A program made the translations under genes and the position numbers. A model generated the notes under the pieces. That model was not told the origin of the DNA. It saw only the letters and a list, made by a program, of their open reading frames with translations, and made no database searches. Shown here piece by piece: positions 25,641 through 33,187 of a stretch of 50,508 bases of DNA (position 1 is the stretch's first letter; each line of letters opens with the position of its first letter). This DNA is from Burkholderiales bacterium UBA4657 (GTDB taxonomy: Bacteria; Pseudomonadota; Gammaproteobacteria; Burkholderiales; Burkholderiaceae_E). The DNA is taken from positions 1 to 50,508 of the forward strand of contig DHLX01000038.1 in assembly GCA_002405475.1 (NCBI GenBank), given 5' to 3'.

Positions 25641-25863
25641 TCACTTCAACCCGTACCAAACGCCGCGCCCGCTGCCGTGCTGCTCCGGATGGTTGCGCTC
25701 TGTCAGGTCGTGAAAGTGTTGCTTCAAGGTGTTACTGCTGGCTCTGGTCAGTTTGATGGAATCCATCATTGTGACGTGCCCGTGCCCGCGGGAGAATTCC
25801 ACGATTTGCAGTGACTACTCGGGCAGCGAGCGCAAGAAGAACACCAGCCATGGCTGCAAGTTG
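25641..25863 (-). pseudogene. Fic-family protein C-terminal relic
   Basis: Read on the minus strand, this segment encodes PWLVFFLRSLPE, an in-frame TAG, then SLQIVEF and a winged-helix end (GHVTMMDSIKLTRASSNTLK...HGSGRGVWYGLK) before a normal stop at 25641-25643. The FFLRSL helix and the winged helix are typical of the C-terminal part of Fic-domain proteins. The catalytic HPFxxGNGR core is absent, and the segment is cut off upstream by the promoter of the next operon. It is a decayed fragment left by an earlier gene. Confidence 0.6.
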
Positions 25864-25889
25864 CATACAATCAAAGTAAATTGTACATT
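25861..25889 (+). promoter_or_regulatory. Promoter of the DUF4143/NACHT operon
   Basis: A -35 hexamer TTGCAT (25861-25866) and a -10 TACATT (25884-25889) are separated by exactly 17 bp. The -10 is overlapped by the palindrome starting at 25888. This fits a sigma70 promoter under repression. Confidence 0.5.
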
Positions 25890-25911
25890 ACTGAGTAAAT
25901 TTACTAAGTAA
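25888..25911. promoter_or_regulatory. 24-bp near-perfect palindrome (operator candidate)
   Basis: The site reads TTACT-GAGTAAATTTAC-TAAGTAA in spaced form, with only one mismatched pair across its dyad. The central 12 bp (AGTAAATTTACT) are perfect. It begins inside the -10 hexamer and ends just before the ribosome site, so a bound dimer would block transcription of the downstream two-gene operon. No obvious regulator gene is next to it. Confidence 0.65.
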
Positions 25912-25918
25912 GGTGCAA

Positions 25919-27166
25919 ATGTCGTACGGTCGCCCTCATCTGAAAACGCTCGAAGATCGACTCAATGAACCTCCCAAGTTCATGATCGTTGTAGCCGGAC
26001 CGCGTCAAATTGGCAAGTCGACCATGGTCCGGCAGGCTCTAGCTGGGCGCCCCTCTACCTTTGACGCCACGGATCAGTCAGCCACAGTGAGTAACCCGTT
26101 CAGTGACGCAGCCAGCACCATCCAGGGAGAGCCAGGAGCAAAGGCAACTGAGAAATGGATTGTCGATAAGTGGACGCAAGCTCGCGCCAAAGCGCGGTTC
26201 TTACCGTCGGGCCAATGTCATGTTCTAGCCATCGATGAGATCCAGAAAATTCCCAGATGGTCAGAAGTCGTCAAGGGACTATGGGACGCAGACCGGGCGG
26301 AACAAGTCCCTCTACACGTTGTGCTGCTTGGGTCATCGCCGCGGCTCATGCAGAAGGGGCTGACTGAAAGCCTGGCTGGACGCTATGAGCCCATTCACAT
26401 GTCGCACTGGTCATACAGCGAGATGCAGGAGGCCTTTGACTTTTCACTGGACGAGTACATCTATTTCGGTGGCTACCCAGGAGCAGCCAGTCTGATCCGC
26501 GATGAAACTCGCTGGAGACAGTACGTCCGTGATGCCCTGATCAAGCCCAACATTGAGAGCGACATCCTGCAGATGACCCGGGTCGAAAAGCCTGCGCTCT
26601 TGAAAAACCTTTTTGAACTGGGCTGTGGCGCCTACTCCGGTCAACTGATTGCCCTGACGAAATTGCTCGGCCAACTCCAGGATGCAGGTAACACGGTCAC
26701 TCTGGCCCATTACCTGGATTTGCTCTCACATGCTGGTTTACTGACGGGCCTGCAGAAATACGCTGGGCAAGAGCTGCGCAGGCGAGCCTCACCACCCAAA
26801 TTCAATGCCCACAACACAGCCCTGATTTCAGCTCAGGCGAAGTACACGTTCGAGCAGGCAAAAAACGACCGCACGTACTGGGGACGCCTGGTTGAAAGTG
26901 CCGTTGGCACACACCTGATCAACAACAAGCCAGAAAACTCTATCCTGTATTACTGGCGAGAGAGCCCCAGTGAAGTGGACTTCGTGCTGACCTATGGTGA
27001 GAAATTGCTCGCCATCGAGGTCAAAAGCGGGGATGACTATGCTGCCCCCAAAGGCCTGCAGGTCTTCACTGACAAGTTCAAATATGTCACCCCAATGGTG
27101 GTGGGGGCCGATGGCGTTGCCATTTCCGACTTCCTGCTGCAACCTGTTGAAAGCTGGATGAAGTAA
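25919..27166 (+). CDS. AAA_14 ATPase with DUF4143 domain
   Basis: This protein (~415 aa) belongs to the common AAA_14-DUF4143 family. Walker A is VVAGPRQIGKSTMV (~25-35), Walker B is CHVLAIDEIQKI (~101-110) and sensor 1 is VVLLGSSPR. The DUF4143 half carries WGRLVESAVGTHL and a PD-(D/E)XK-like core (SEVDFVLTYGEKLLAIEVKSGD), so a nuclease-type site is present. Start ATG 25919 has AAGG 6 nt upstream; GTG 25913 is less likely. Its TAA is followed at once by the ATG of the NACHT-like gene (zero gap), showing coupled translation. Lone members are usually of unknown function; this tight pairing suggests a regulatory or sensor role for its large neighbour. Confidence 0.87.
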   Translation: MSYGRPHLKTLEDRLNEPPKFMIVVAGPRQIGKSTMVRQALAGRPSTFDATDQSATVSNPFSDAASTIQGEPGAKATEKWIVDKWTQARAKARFLPSGQCHVLAIDEIQKIPRWSEVVKGLWDADRAEQVPLHVVLLGSSPRLMQKGLTESLAGRYEPIHMSHWSYSEMQEAFDFSLDEYIYFGGYPGAASLIRDETRWRQYVRDALIKPNIESDILQMTRVEKPALLKNLFELGCGAYSGQLIALTKLLGQLQDAGNTVTLAHYLDLLSHAGLLTGLQKYAGQELRRRASPPKFNAHNTALISAQAKYTFEQAKNDRTYWGRLVESAVGTHLINNKPENSILYYWRESPSEVDFVLTYGEKLLAIEVKSGDDYAAPKGLQVFTDKFKYVTPMVVGADGVAISDFLLQPVESWMK

Positions 27167-30100
27167 ATGCTCTTTGTCCCCCGCAGCGTCAAGCTGCTCT
27201 CCCAATTGCCCGACGGTGGCCCCGACACCGAGGCGGTGGGATTGGATTCGTTGAGTTCAGTCCCAGCATGGGTGTTGCTGGGAGAGCCTGGTTCGGGGAA
27301 AAGCAAAGCTTTCGAATCTGAGGCGCAAGCCGCCAAGGGCCTGCATTTGAAGATTGCTGAGTTCGTTTACAGCGACATCGATGAAGCGTGGAAAGACAAA
27401 TGCCTGTTCCTCGATGGACTGGATGAAGTTCGGGCGAGCGCCACAGATCAATCCATCCTTTGGCAAGTCCAGTCCAAGCTAAGGAAACTGGGGCGGCCCA
27501 ATTTCCGGATCGCCTGCCGTGCTGCAGACTGGTACGGGCAATCAGATCTTGAAGACATCATTGGAGCTTCACCAAATGCAAAGCTACCGATTTACACCCT
27601 TGAGCCTTTGACGGCCGCAGACATCAAACGGATTCTCGAAGACAACTTCAACATGTCTGGCGCTGAGAACTTCATCTCGCAAGCAGAAGATCACGGAATC
27701 AGCGCCCTGCTGAGTAACCCTCAAACGCTTGGACTGACCGTCAAAGCACTGAGAGGCCAGACTTGGCCAAGCAGTCGAGATGAGACATACCGGCTTGCAT
27801 GCGAGGCTCTCGTTCAAGAGGAAAACCGCAAGCACCGCGACCAAACCCGTTTTCAGCCAGTGCTCATGGGCGCACTCTTGGAGGCCGCTGGCCAGGTATT
27901 TGCCACTTTGCTGTTGGCAGATAAGTCAGGTGTCGCCCTAGACCCTTCAGAGGGAGGCAACCGATTCCCTGCACTGAACGATTTTGAGCCAAGCTCACCC
28001 GATCAAGCGTCCAAAGCATTGCGCACCGCCCTCTTTGTGCCATCTACTTCAAATGAACAGCGACTAGAGCCAACACACAGAAGTGTTGCCGAATATTTGG
28101 CAGCCGATTGGCTGGGAAAACAGATCGACTCACGCGGGCTTCCGCTGCAAAGAGTACTCAATCTCATGCTTGGATTTGACGGTAAAGCAGTATCAGGGCT
28201 GCGTGGCTTGTACGGTTGGCTGGCACTGAAGAGTCTCAAGGCACAACATGGGTTAATCAAAAATGATCCACTGACCGTTGCCCTCTACAGTGATCCCCAC
28301 CCGTTGGATGTTGAAGCGAAGAGGCTGCTTTTGCAGGAAATCTATTTCCAGACGCACGCCAACCCGTCGGTACTCTGGGATCTTCGCGGTGCAGAAAATC
28401 TTTCTGCGCTCTTCCAAGAAGAACTTCGAGATGAGTACTTGGCGGCACTGCAGGACCCCAAACGAGATGACTCCACACAGACCTATATGGTTTTCATCCT
28501 CAAGGTGCTCAAGCAATCAGCCGCTGAGACGCAGCTGACCAACGAACTGCGAGAGGTTGCTGCAGATGGTACTCGCTGGGAGCGAGTACGCCGGCATGCG
28601 CTGGAGGCTTGGCTTGAGTTTGGCGTAACGGATAGTCAAGCCATCGAATTCCTGGATCACCTGAACCAAGGCAAGATTTCCGATCCAGATGAAGAGCTCG
28701 CTGGGATCTTGTTAGGCAAGCTCTTTCCCAGAGCCGTCTCTGCCTCACAAGTCCTGAGCTACCTTCACCTCCCTAAAAGCAAGATCATGGGGAAGTACCA
28801 GCATTTTTGGGCCTATGAATTTCCAAAGACAGTTCCTGAAGTCGATTTACCTTTCGTTCTCAACCGATTGGCACAACGCAACGATTTGCAGTTGTTGAAC
28901 TGGCAGGAGTTTCACATTTCGCGCACGCTGGCCGCACTGGTAGCTCGCGGTGTTCAAGTCCATGGTGACAACATCCCAGACACACAACTCTTCACCTGGC
29001 TGCGCATCGGCACGGATGAATACGGCGAGCGACGACATGAGCCGGAGTTCCATAAGACCATCACTCAGTGGCTGATTGACAGACCTGAGCGTTACAAGGG
29101 TCTCCTAGGCATTTGCTTTAAACGGAGTGAGGCGGTCACTGCCCCCCTTCATGGCTTGTTCAACGACTCACAGATTCTGCGTGGGATACCAGCTCCTGCA
29201 GACATTGGGCTGTGGCATTTCCAAAACATCGACTGCACTTCCAATGACGTCTTAGCCAAGGAACACTTGGCTGAAGCCATGCGTTCCTTATGCTCTGATC
29301 ATCCGGCACCAGGGCTGACTTATGAAATGGTGCTCGAATGGGCGGGTGATGACCCAGTCAAAACCGGCTGGTTAGAACCCCTACGGGCCTGGGAAATTCC
29401 AGAGTGGCGCAAGACTCAGTATCATTCCATTCAACAGTATCAGCGCGAGCAATCCCACATCAAAAGGGAGCGAAGCGTCAACCTGGCGACCAAGCTTTCT
29501 GAAATCCGATCTGGCCTAGCACACCCAGCGCTAATGGGTGAATTGGCTGGAGTTTGGTTAAACAGGTACTCTGACACTCGTGGCGAGACTCCGCTCGATC
29601 GGTTCAAAACCTACTGCGACAACTATGTTGATGTGTACGAGGCTGCGAAGGCTGGCATGCCAGCCTGTATCAAGCGTAGCGATCTTCCTTCCGTCAAGGA
29701 AATCATCGATCTAAATCTAAAACAGCAAGCTCACTGGATTCGCGCTGCATGCTTGCTTGGAATGGAGCTGAGCTGGACTGAGAACTCAAGTGCTGTCGAT
29801 TTATTGGATAGCAGCACACTGGAAAAAATGGTCTGTTTCCGATTGACCGATAGCACTGAAACGCCCCCAGAGTGGTTCTTGCATTTGGTCAGCAATATGC
29901 CTGAACTGGTGTCAAGGGTGCTGATCTCCTATGCGAGTGAGAGCTTCAAAGCTCATAAGGAATACGTTGACGGGATCTATCCGTTGGCAAGGAATGCAGA
30001 GTACAAGAAGGTCGCCTGCCTTTCCGCACCGGCATTGCTTCTCAGTTTTCCAACTCGAAATAGGTCAAATCAGCTCAACCAGCTCAATTCATTGCTAAGG

Positions 30101-31189
30101 TCTGCACTCAAGTATGAAATGCCCGAGCTTTCAGCCATCGTTGCAAAGAAGCTCAAGCTCAAATCCCTTGACCCAGGCCAGCGGGTGTACTTCCTCCTCG
30201 CAGGGATGCTCATAGACCCCGAACAGTACGAGCAAAAGCTCTGGGACTTCGTTGGTGAGTCTTGGCAACGCATACAGCACATCTCCGACTTCCTTGGTGA
30301 CCGTATGAGTGACTTGCCTATGGACTTCACCTTGAGCGCCAAAACGTTCGGAAAGCTCATTGAAATTCAAACGCCGTTCGCCGAAGTCGATTGGCCAAAG
30401 GGTGGGGGAGCCGTCAGCCAAGCAATGAACCTAGGCGACCATGTAAAAGGACTCATCGGCAAGCTGATCGCCTTAGGTACCTCGGACAGTCTGGAAGAGA
30501 TTAACCGACTTCTAGAGCTTCCTACGCTCGACAGAATCAAACGCCATCTGCTTAGCAGCAAACACGAGGTCATTCAGAGGCTGCGGGAAAACACGTTCAG
30601 TCACCCCGCGCTCCCCAACGTAGCAAAAATCCTAAGTAACAAATCTCCCATCGGACCTGCTGATTTGCAGGCGATTGTTCTGGACTGTCTGGACCAAATT
30701 GCAGCAGACATTAAAACAAGCAACAGTGATCTTTTCCGGCAATTCTGGACAGAGAGCTCCGATAACAAGCACAAGTCCGAAACCAGTTGTAGGGATGCAT
30801 TGCTTGCAATGCTGCGGAGCAGACTTGAACCGCTAGGCATCGAAAGTCAACCGGAGTATGACTATATCAATGACAAACGTGCAGACATTCGGGTTTCATA
30901 CCGAAACACTATCGGTGTCCCAATAGAAATCAAAGGGGAATGGCACTCAGAACTTTGGACTGCTGTGCAGAATCAGTTGATTCCGCAGTACACCAAGCAA
31001 AATGAAACGAAAGGATTCGGAGTTTACCTAGTGCTATGGGTCGGAGGGACTAAGCAGCCTGCTGTCAGAGATGGCGGGAAAAAACCTGCAACTTCGTCTG
31101 AGCTTGAAACAAGACTGCACAAAGCCCTTCCCAAGTCTATTCAAATGCAAATTGCAGTGCGAGTAATTGATGTTTCTGGAACGATTTGA
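27167..31189 (+). CDS. Large NACHT-like ATPase with C-terminal PD-(D/E)XK-like domain
   Basis: This 1340-aa protein has a NACHT/STAND-type ATPase at the very N-terminus: Walker A LLGEPGSGKSKAFE (~39-46) and the NACHT Walker B form CLFLDGLDEVRAS (~80-87), with a sensor arginine in FRIACRAADW. A winged-helix-like region with HRSVAEYLAADWLG (~305) matches the end of NACHT modules. About 850 residues of helical repeat-like sequence follow, suited to ligand sensing. The C-terminal ~120 residues hold DKRADIRVSYRNTIGVPIEIKGEWHSELWTAVQNQLIPQYT, with D, E-x-K and the Q-x-x-x-Y helix of a restriction-type nuclease. The effector is thus C-terminal, whereas Avs proteins carry it N-terminally. A phage-sensing, DNA-degrading role is inferred. 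Confidence 0.82.
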   Translation: MLFVPRSVKLLSQLPDGGPDTEAVGLDSLSSVPAWVLLGEPGSGKSKAFESEAQAAKGLHLKIAEFVYSDIDEAWKDKCLFLDGLDEVRASATDQSILWQVQSKLRKLGRPNFRIACRAADWYGQSDLEDIIGASPNAKLPIYTLEPLTAADIKRILEDNFNMSGAENFISQAEDHGISALLSNPQTLGLTVKALRGQTWPSSRDETYRLACEALVQEENRKHRDQTRFQPVLMGALLEAAGQVFATLLLADKSGVALDPSEGGNRFPALNDFEPSSPDQASKALRTALFVPSTSNEQRLEPTHRSVAEYLAADWLGKQIDSRGLPLQRVLNLMLGFDGKAVSGLRGLYGWLALKSLKAQHGLIKNDPLTVALYSDPHPLDVEAKRLLLQEIYFQTHANPSVLWDLRGAENLSALFQEELRDEYLAALQDPKRDDSTQTYMVFILKVLKQSAAETQLTNELREVAADGTRWERVRRHALEAWLEFGVTDSQAIEFLDHLNQGKISDPDEELAGILLGKLFPRAVSASQVLSYLHLPKSKIMGKYQHFWAYEFPKTVPEVDLPFVLNRLAQRNDLQLLNWQEFHISRTLAALVARGVQVHGDNIPDTQLFTWLRIGTDEYGERRHEPEFHKTITQWLIDRPERYKGLLGICFKRSEAVTAPLHGLFNDSQILRGIPAPADIGLWHFQNIDCTSNDVLAKEHLAEAMRSLCSDHPAPGLTYEMVLEWAGDDPVKTGWLEPLRAWEIPEWRKTQYHSIQQYQREQSHIKRERSVNLATKLSEIRSGLAHPALMGELAGVWLNRYSDTRGETPLDRFKTYCDNYVDVYEAAKAGMPACIKRSDLPSVKEIIDLNLKQQAHWIRAACLLGMELSWTENSSAVDLLDSSTLEKMVCFRLTDSTETPPEWFLHLVSNMPELVSRVLISYASESFKAHKEYVDGIYPLARNAEYKKVACLSAPALLLSFPTRNRSNQLNQLNSLLRSALKYEMPELSAIVAKKLKLKSLDPGQRVYFLLAGMLIDPEQYEQKLWDFVGESWQRIQHISDFLGDRMSDLPMDFTLSAKTFGKLIEIQTPFAEVDWPKGGGAVSQAMNLGDHVKGLIGKLIALGTSDSLEEINRLLELPTLDRIKRHLLSSKHEVIQRLRENTFSHPALPNVAKILSNKSPIGPADLQAIVLDCLDQIAADIKTSNSDLFRQFWTESSDNKHKSETSCRDALLAMLRSRLEPLGIESQPEYDYINDKRADIRVSYRNTIGVPIEIKGEWHSELWTAVQNQLIPQYTKQNETKGFGVYLVLWVGGTKQPAVRDGGKKPATSSELETRLHKALPKSIQMQIAVRVIDVSGTI

Positions 31190-31313
31190 GTTCAATGATA
31201 GTCAGAAGCGGATGCCTTTTACGGAGCCGGTTCAATCCCCAAACACGGAATCGAACTAGGCCCCCACAGCCTAACCACGTACGTGTTTTTGTAGTCCAAG
31301 TTGGTGTGCATAA

Positions 31314-31483
31314 TGAAGTAGCCCCGTTTAACGTACACTTTTTTCAATAGCAAAGAGCGAACGGGGTACTGATAGAGAAACGACATCACGTTGCCCACGG
31401 GCCAGCACGCTGGATAACCCGGATGCTATGATCCACACGTAAGCTTTGTTTAACCCAAAAAATGTACGTCGTTTGGGGGCAAG
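31314..31483. repeat. Long direct repeat R2 (right flank of 12.5-kb defence cassette)
   Basis: This diverged copy of 18846-19010 has the same orientation, an identical first 31 nt and several later identical blocks. It ends 86 bp before the toxin-antitoxin start. That is almost the same distance as R1 to its downstream gene (89 bp). The stretch 31190-31313 before it holds nothing recognisable. Confidence 0.85.
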
Positions 31484-31501
31484 ACCACATTCCTCGGAAA
31501 T

Positions 31502-31530
31502 GGTTCCCCCGCGTATGCGGGGATAGACCC
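31502..31530 (+). repeat. Solitary type I-E CRISPR-like repeat, copy 1
   Basis: This 29-nt sequence has the typical I-E repeat form: GGTTCCCCC, the stem CCCCGCG/TGCGGGG-like dyad and the tail GATAGACCC. It stands alone, with no spacer-repeat array and no cas genes nearby. A second copy differing at about two positions lies at 32221-32249 on the other side of a toxin-antitoxin pair. The orientation is the same. Confidence 0.75.
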
Positions 31531-31535
31531 GGCAC

Positions 31536-31565
31536 TTGTACAATTATACAAAATTTTGTATAATT
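31536..31565 (+). promoter_or_regulatory. higBA promoter embedded in a perfect 24-bp palindrome
   Basis: The -35 is TTGTAC (31536-31541) and the -10 is TATAAT (31559-31564), with a 17-bp spacer. Bases 31542-31565 form a perfect palindrome (half-site AATTATACAAAA), so the -10 lies inside the operator. An antitoxin dimer bound here would shut the promoter. The transcript should start about 7 nt after the -10, at or next to the ATG at 31570, giving a leaderless mRNA. Confidence 0.75.
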
Positions 31566-31569
31566 CATC

Positions 31570-31908
31570 ATGGCTGAACCAAAACCGGTCGCGTTCCTGG
31601 GTAGCTCTCTAATAGACCTTCGCTCTTTTCCCTTTTCGGCAAGACGGGATGCTGGCTATCAGCTCGATCGTGTTCAGAACGGCCAGGAACCGGACGACTG
31701 GAAGCCGATGAACACCGTTGGGCAAGGCGTTAAGGAAATTCGTATTCGGGATTCGGCTGGGGCGTTTCGGATAATCTACGTTGCCAAGTTCGCCGATGCG
31801 ATCTATGTTCTTCATTGCTTCCAAAAGAAGACAGAGAAGACCAGCAAGAACGATCTGGAATTGGCTGCGAAGCGATACAGCGAATTGTTGAAGGAGAAAA
31901 GTTTATGA
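31570..31908 (+). CDS. higB: HigB/RelE-superfamily toxin (phage Gp49-like)
   Basis: This 112-aa protein belongs to the Gp49-like/HigB branch of RelE toxins, which are ribosome-dependent mRNA interferases. Family features are the N-terminal segment FPFSARRDAGYQLDRVQNGQEPDDWKPM, the strand pair GVKEIRIRDSAGAFRIIYVAKFADAIYVLHCFQKKTEKT and a C-terminal helix. The toxin gene comes first, as in higBA. Its stop overlaps the antitoxin start (ATGA). There is almost no 5' untranslated leader. The operon lies between two solo CRISPR-like repeats. Activity is inferred from family membership. Confidence 0.88.
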   Translation: MAEPKPVAFLGSSLIDLRSFPFSARRDAGYQLDRVQNGQEPDDWKPMNTVGQGVKEIRIRDSAGAFRIIYVAKFADAIYVLHCFQKKTEKTSKNDLELAAKRYSELLKEKSL

Positions 31909-32189
31909 GCGACGACCAACGATTTGTCAGCGTCTGGGATGCTATCGAAGACACCCCGGAAGAATCTGAAAACATGAAGCTGCGTTCTGTCCTCATGACG
32001 GCGTTGAAAAATCACCTCGCCCGGGCGGATATGAGCCAAGCGCAGGCGGCCAAGCTTTTCGGCGTAACTCAGCCGCGCATCTCTGATTTAATGCGCGGCA
32101 AGATCAGCCTGTTCGGCCTCGATGCCCTAGTCAATATGGCGACCTCTGCGGGACTCCATATAGAGTTGCGGATACTCGAAGAAGCCTGA
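31905..32189 (+). CDS. higA: HigA-type XRE antitoxin
   Basis: This 94-aa helix-turn-helix protein pairs with the upstream HigB-like toxin. The HTH is clear in MSQAQAAKLFGVTQPRISDLMRGKISLFGLDALVNMATSAG (~residues 45-85). ATG 31905 overlaps the toxin stop as ATGA, so a longer frame starting at 31815 is not needed. It should bind the toxin and the perfect palindrome in the promoter. The second CRISPR-like repeat begins 32 bp after its stop. Confidence 0.88.
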   Translation: MSDDQRFVSVWDAIEDTPEESENMKLRSVLMTALKNHLARADMSQAQAAKLFGVTQPRISDLMRGKISLFGLDALVNMATSAGLHIELRILEEA

Positions 32190-32220
32190 GCTTTTCGGAA
32201 AGTCTTTTCCTTTGTCTAGG

Positions 32221-32249
32221 GGGTTCCCCGCGCATGCGGGGATAGACCC
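32221..32249 (+). repeat. Solitary type I-E CRISPR-like repeat, copy 2
   Basis: This 29-nt sequence shares the stem and the GATAGACCC tail with copy 1 (31502-31530). The 690 bp between copies is filled by the toxin-antitoxin pair, not spacers. No third copy was seen in the window. Confidence 0.75.
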
Positions 32250-32320
32250 TCTGGAAATGTCGCTGTTTTCCGCATCATTAATGCCGGAATTGGCTTGATT
32301 AAAAACCCATAATAGGGTGC

Positions 32321-33187
32321 ATGCAAACACTCACGCGTACGGTTTTCTACCCCCAGCCGCAAGTCACCGGCACTTTACCTAGCTTTGGTCTAAGGGTGCT
32401 ACGCGGTTGTATTCGTGCACTTTTTCTAACCCTGTTGAGGGTAAGAAGCAGCATTAGCAAAGAAACGCTCCACTTGTTAAGAACCCGCCCGTGCATTGTA
32501 TTGGCCAACCATGGCTCCTACATCGACGGACTGCTCGTGGCGATGACATCCCCGGTGCCGATGACCTTTGCCGCGGATCCCGACTATGCTGTCCGTCATC
32601 CAGTGACCAGTAAGGCACTGCAATGGTTAAGTCGATTAGGTTTTGGGAAAGTTGTACCCGTCGAGTCAAAGTCACCGTTCGGCGCCAGATCCTTGCTGTT
32701 GGCTTGGCGCCAAGGACAGCACATTATGATTTTTCCTGAAGGAGGGGTTCGCAGGGGGGAGGAACCTTTGCCGGCTTGGCCGGGTGCAGAGTGGTTGATC
32801 GAAAAAACGGGGGCTCCAGTAGTCCTGGTTCTAGTTGACGGCGCAGAAAAGAGTTGTATTTTTAGTCATGGTCACCGAATTCTTCCAAAGATTCGACTGA
32901 CCTATTGGCAATTAACAACTCCTTTGATACTGACACCTACCCATATGGATACACAGGAAGAAGCAATGCTCAAGTTAGCGCGGCAGTCAGCCTACGATGC
33001 TGTGAAAGCGACATTATTGTCGCATTACCGTACCAACCCCGATATCGACAGTGCGAAAGCGCTAGAATTCGCACGTCAGGAATTCATGCGTCTCATCAGT
33101 GGCCAGCGTGCGGTTGATACTCTGTCAAAAATGGCCGTAGAAAGTGTCCACCGACTGACCGGTCGGACTGGTGGGGCTGCAGCATGA
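32321..33187 (+). CDS. PlsC-like 1-acylglycerol-3-phosphate acyltransferase
   Basis: This 288-aa protein carries the acyltransferase motifs of the PlsC/LPLAT family: block I NHGSYIDGLL (His and Asp of H-x4-D, ~62-68) and block III FPEGGVRRGE (~137). Such enzymes transfer an acyl chain to lysophospholipid at the inner membrane. An N-terminal hydrophobic stretch (CIRALFLTLLRV) may anchor it. The C-terminal third is an unusual helical extension. The stop overlaps the start of a secreted nuclease (ATGA), so they form an operon. Why a mobile element carries it is unclear; it may alter the envelope. Confidence 0.83.
   Translation: MQTLTRTVFYPQPQVTGTLPSFGLRVLRGCIRALFLTLLRVRSSISKETLHLLRTRPCIVLANHGSYIDGLLVAMTSPVPMTFAADPDYAVRHPVTSKALQWLSRLGFGKVVPVESKSPFGARSLLLAWRQGQHIMIFPEGGVRRGEEPLPAWPGAEWLIEKTGAPVVLVLVDGAEKSCIFSHGHRILPKIRLTYWQLTTPLILTPTHMDTQEEAMLKLARQSAYDAVKATLLSHYRTNPDIDSAKALEFARQEFMRLISGQRAVDTLSKMAVESVHRLTGRTGGAAA

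Noticed and set aside
31314..31483. R2 as a CRISPR leader
   Set aside because: Its homologue R1 (18846-19010) is not followed by any CRISPR-like repeat, so a leader role is not supported.
31502..32249. True CRISPR array
   Set aside because: Only two repeats exist, 690 bp apart, with a toxin-antitoxin operon instead of spacers and no cas genes.
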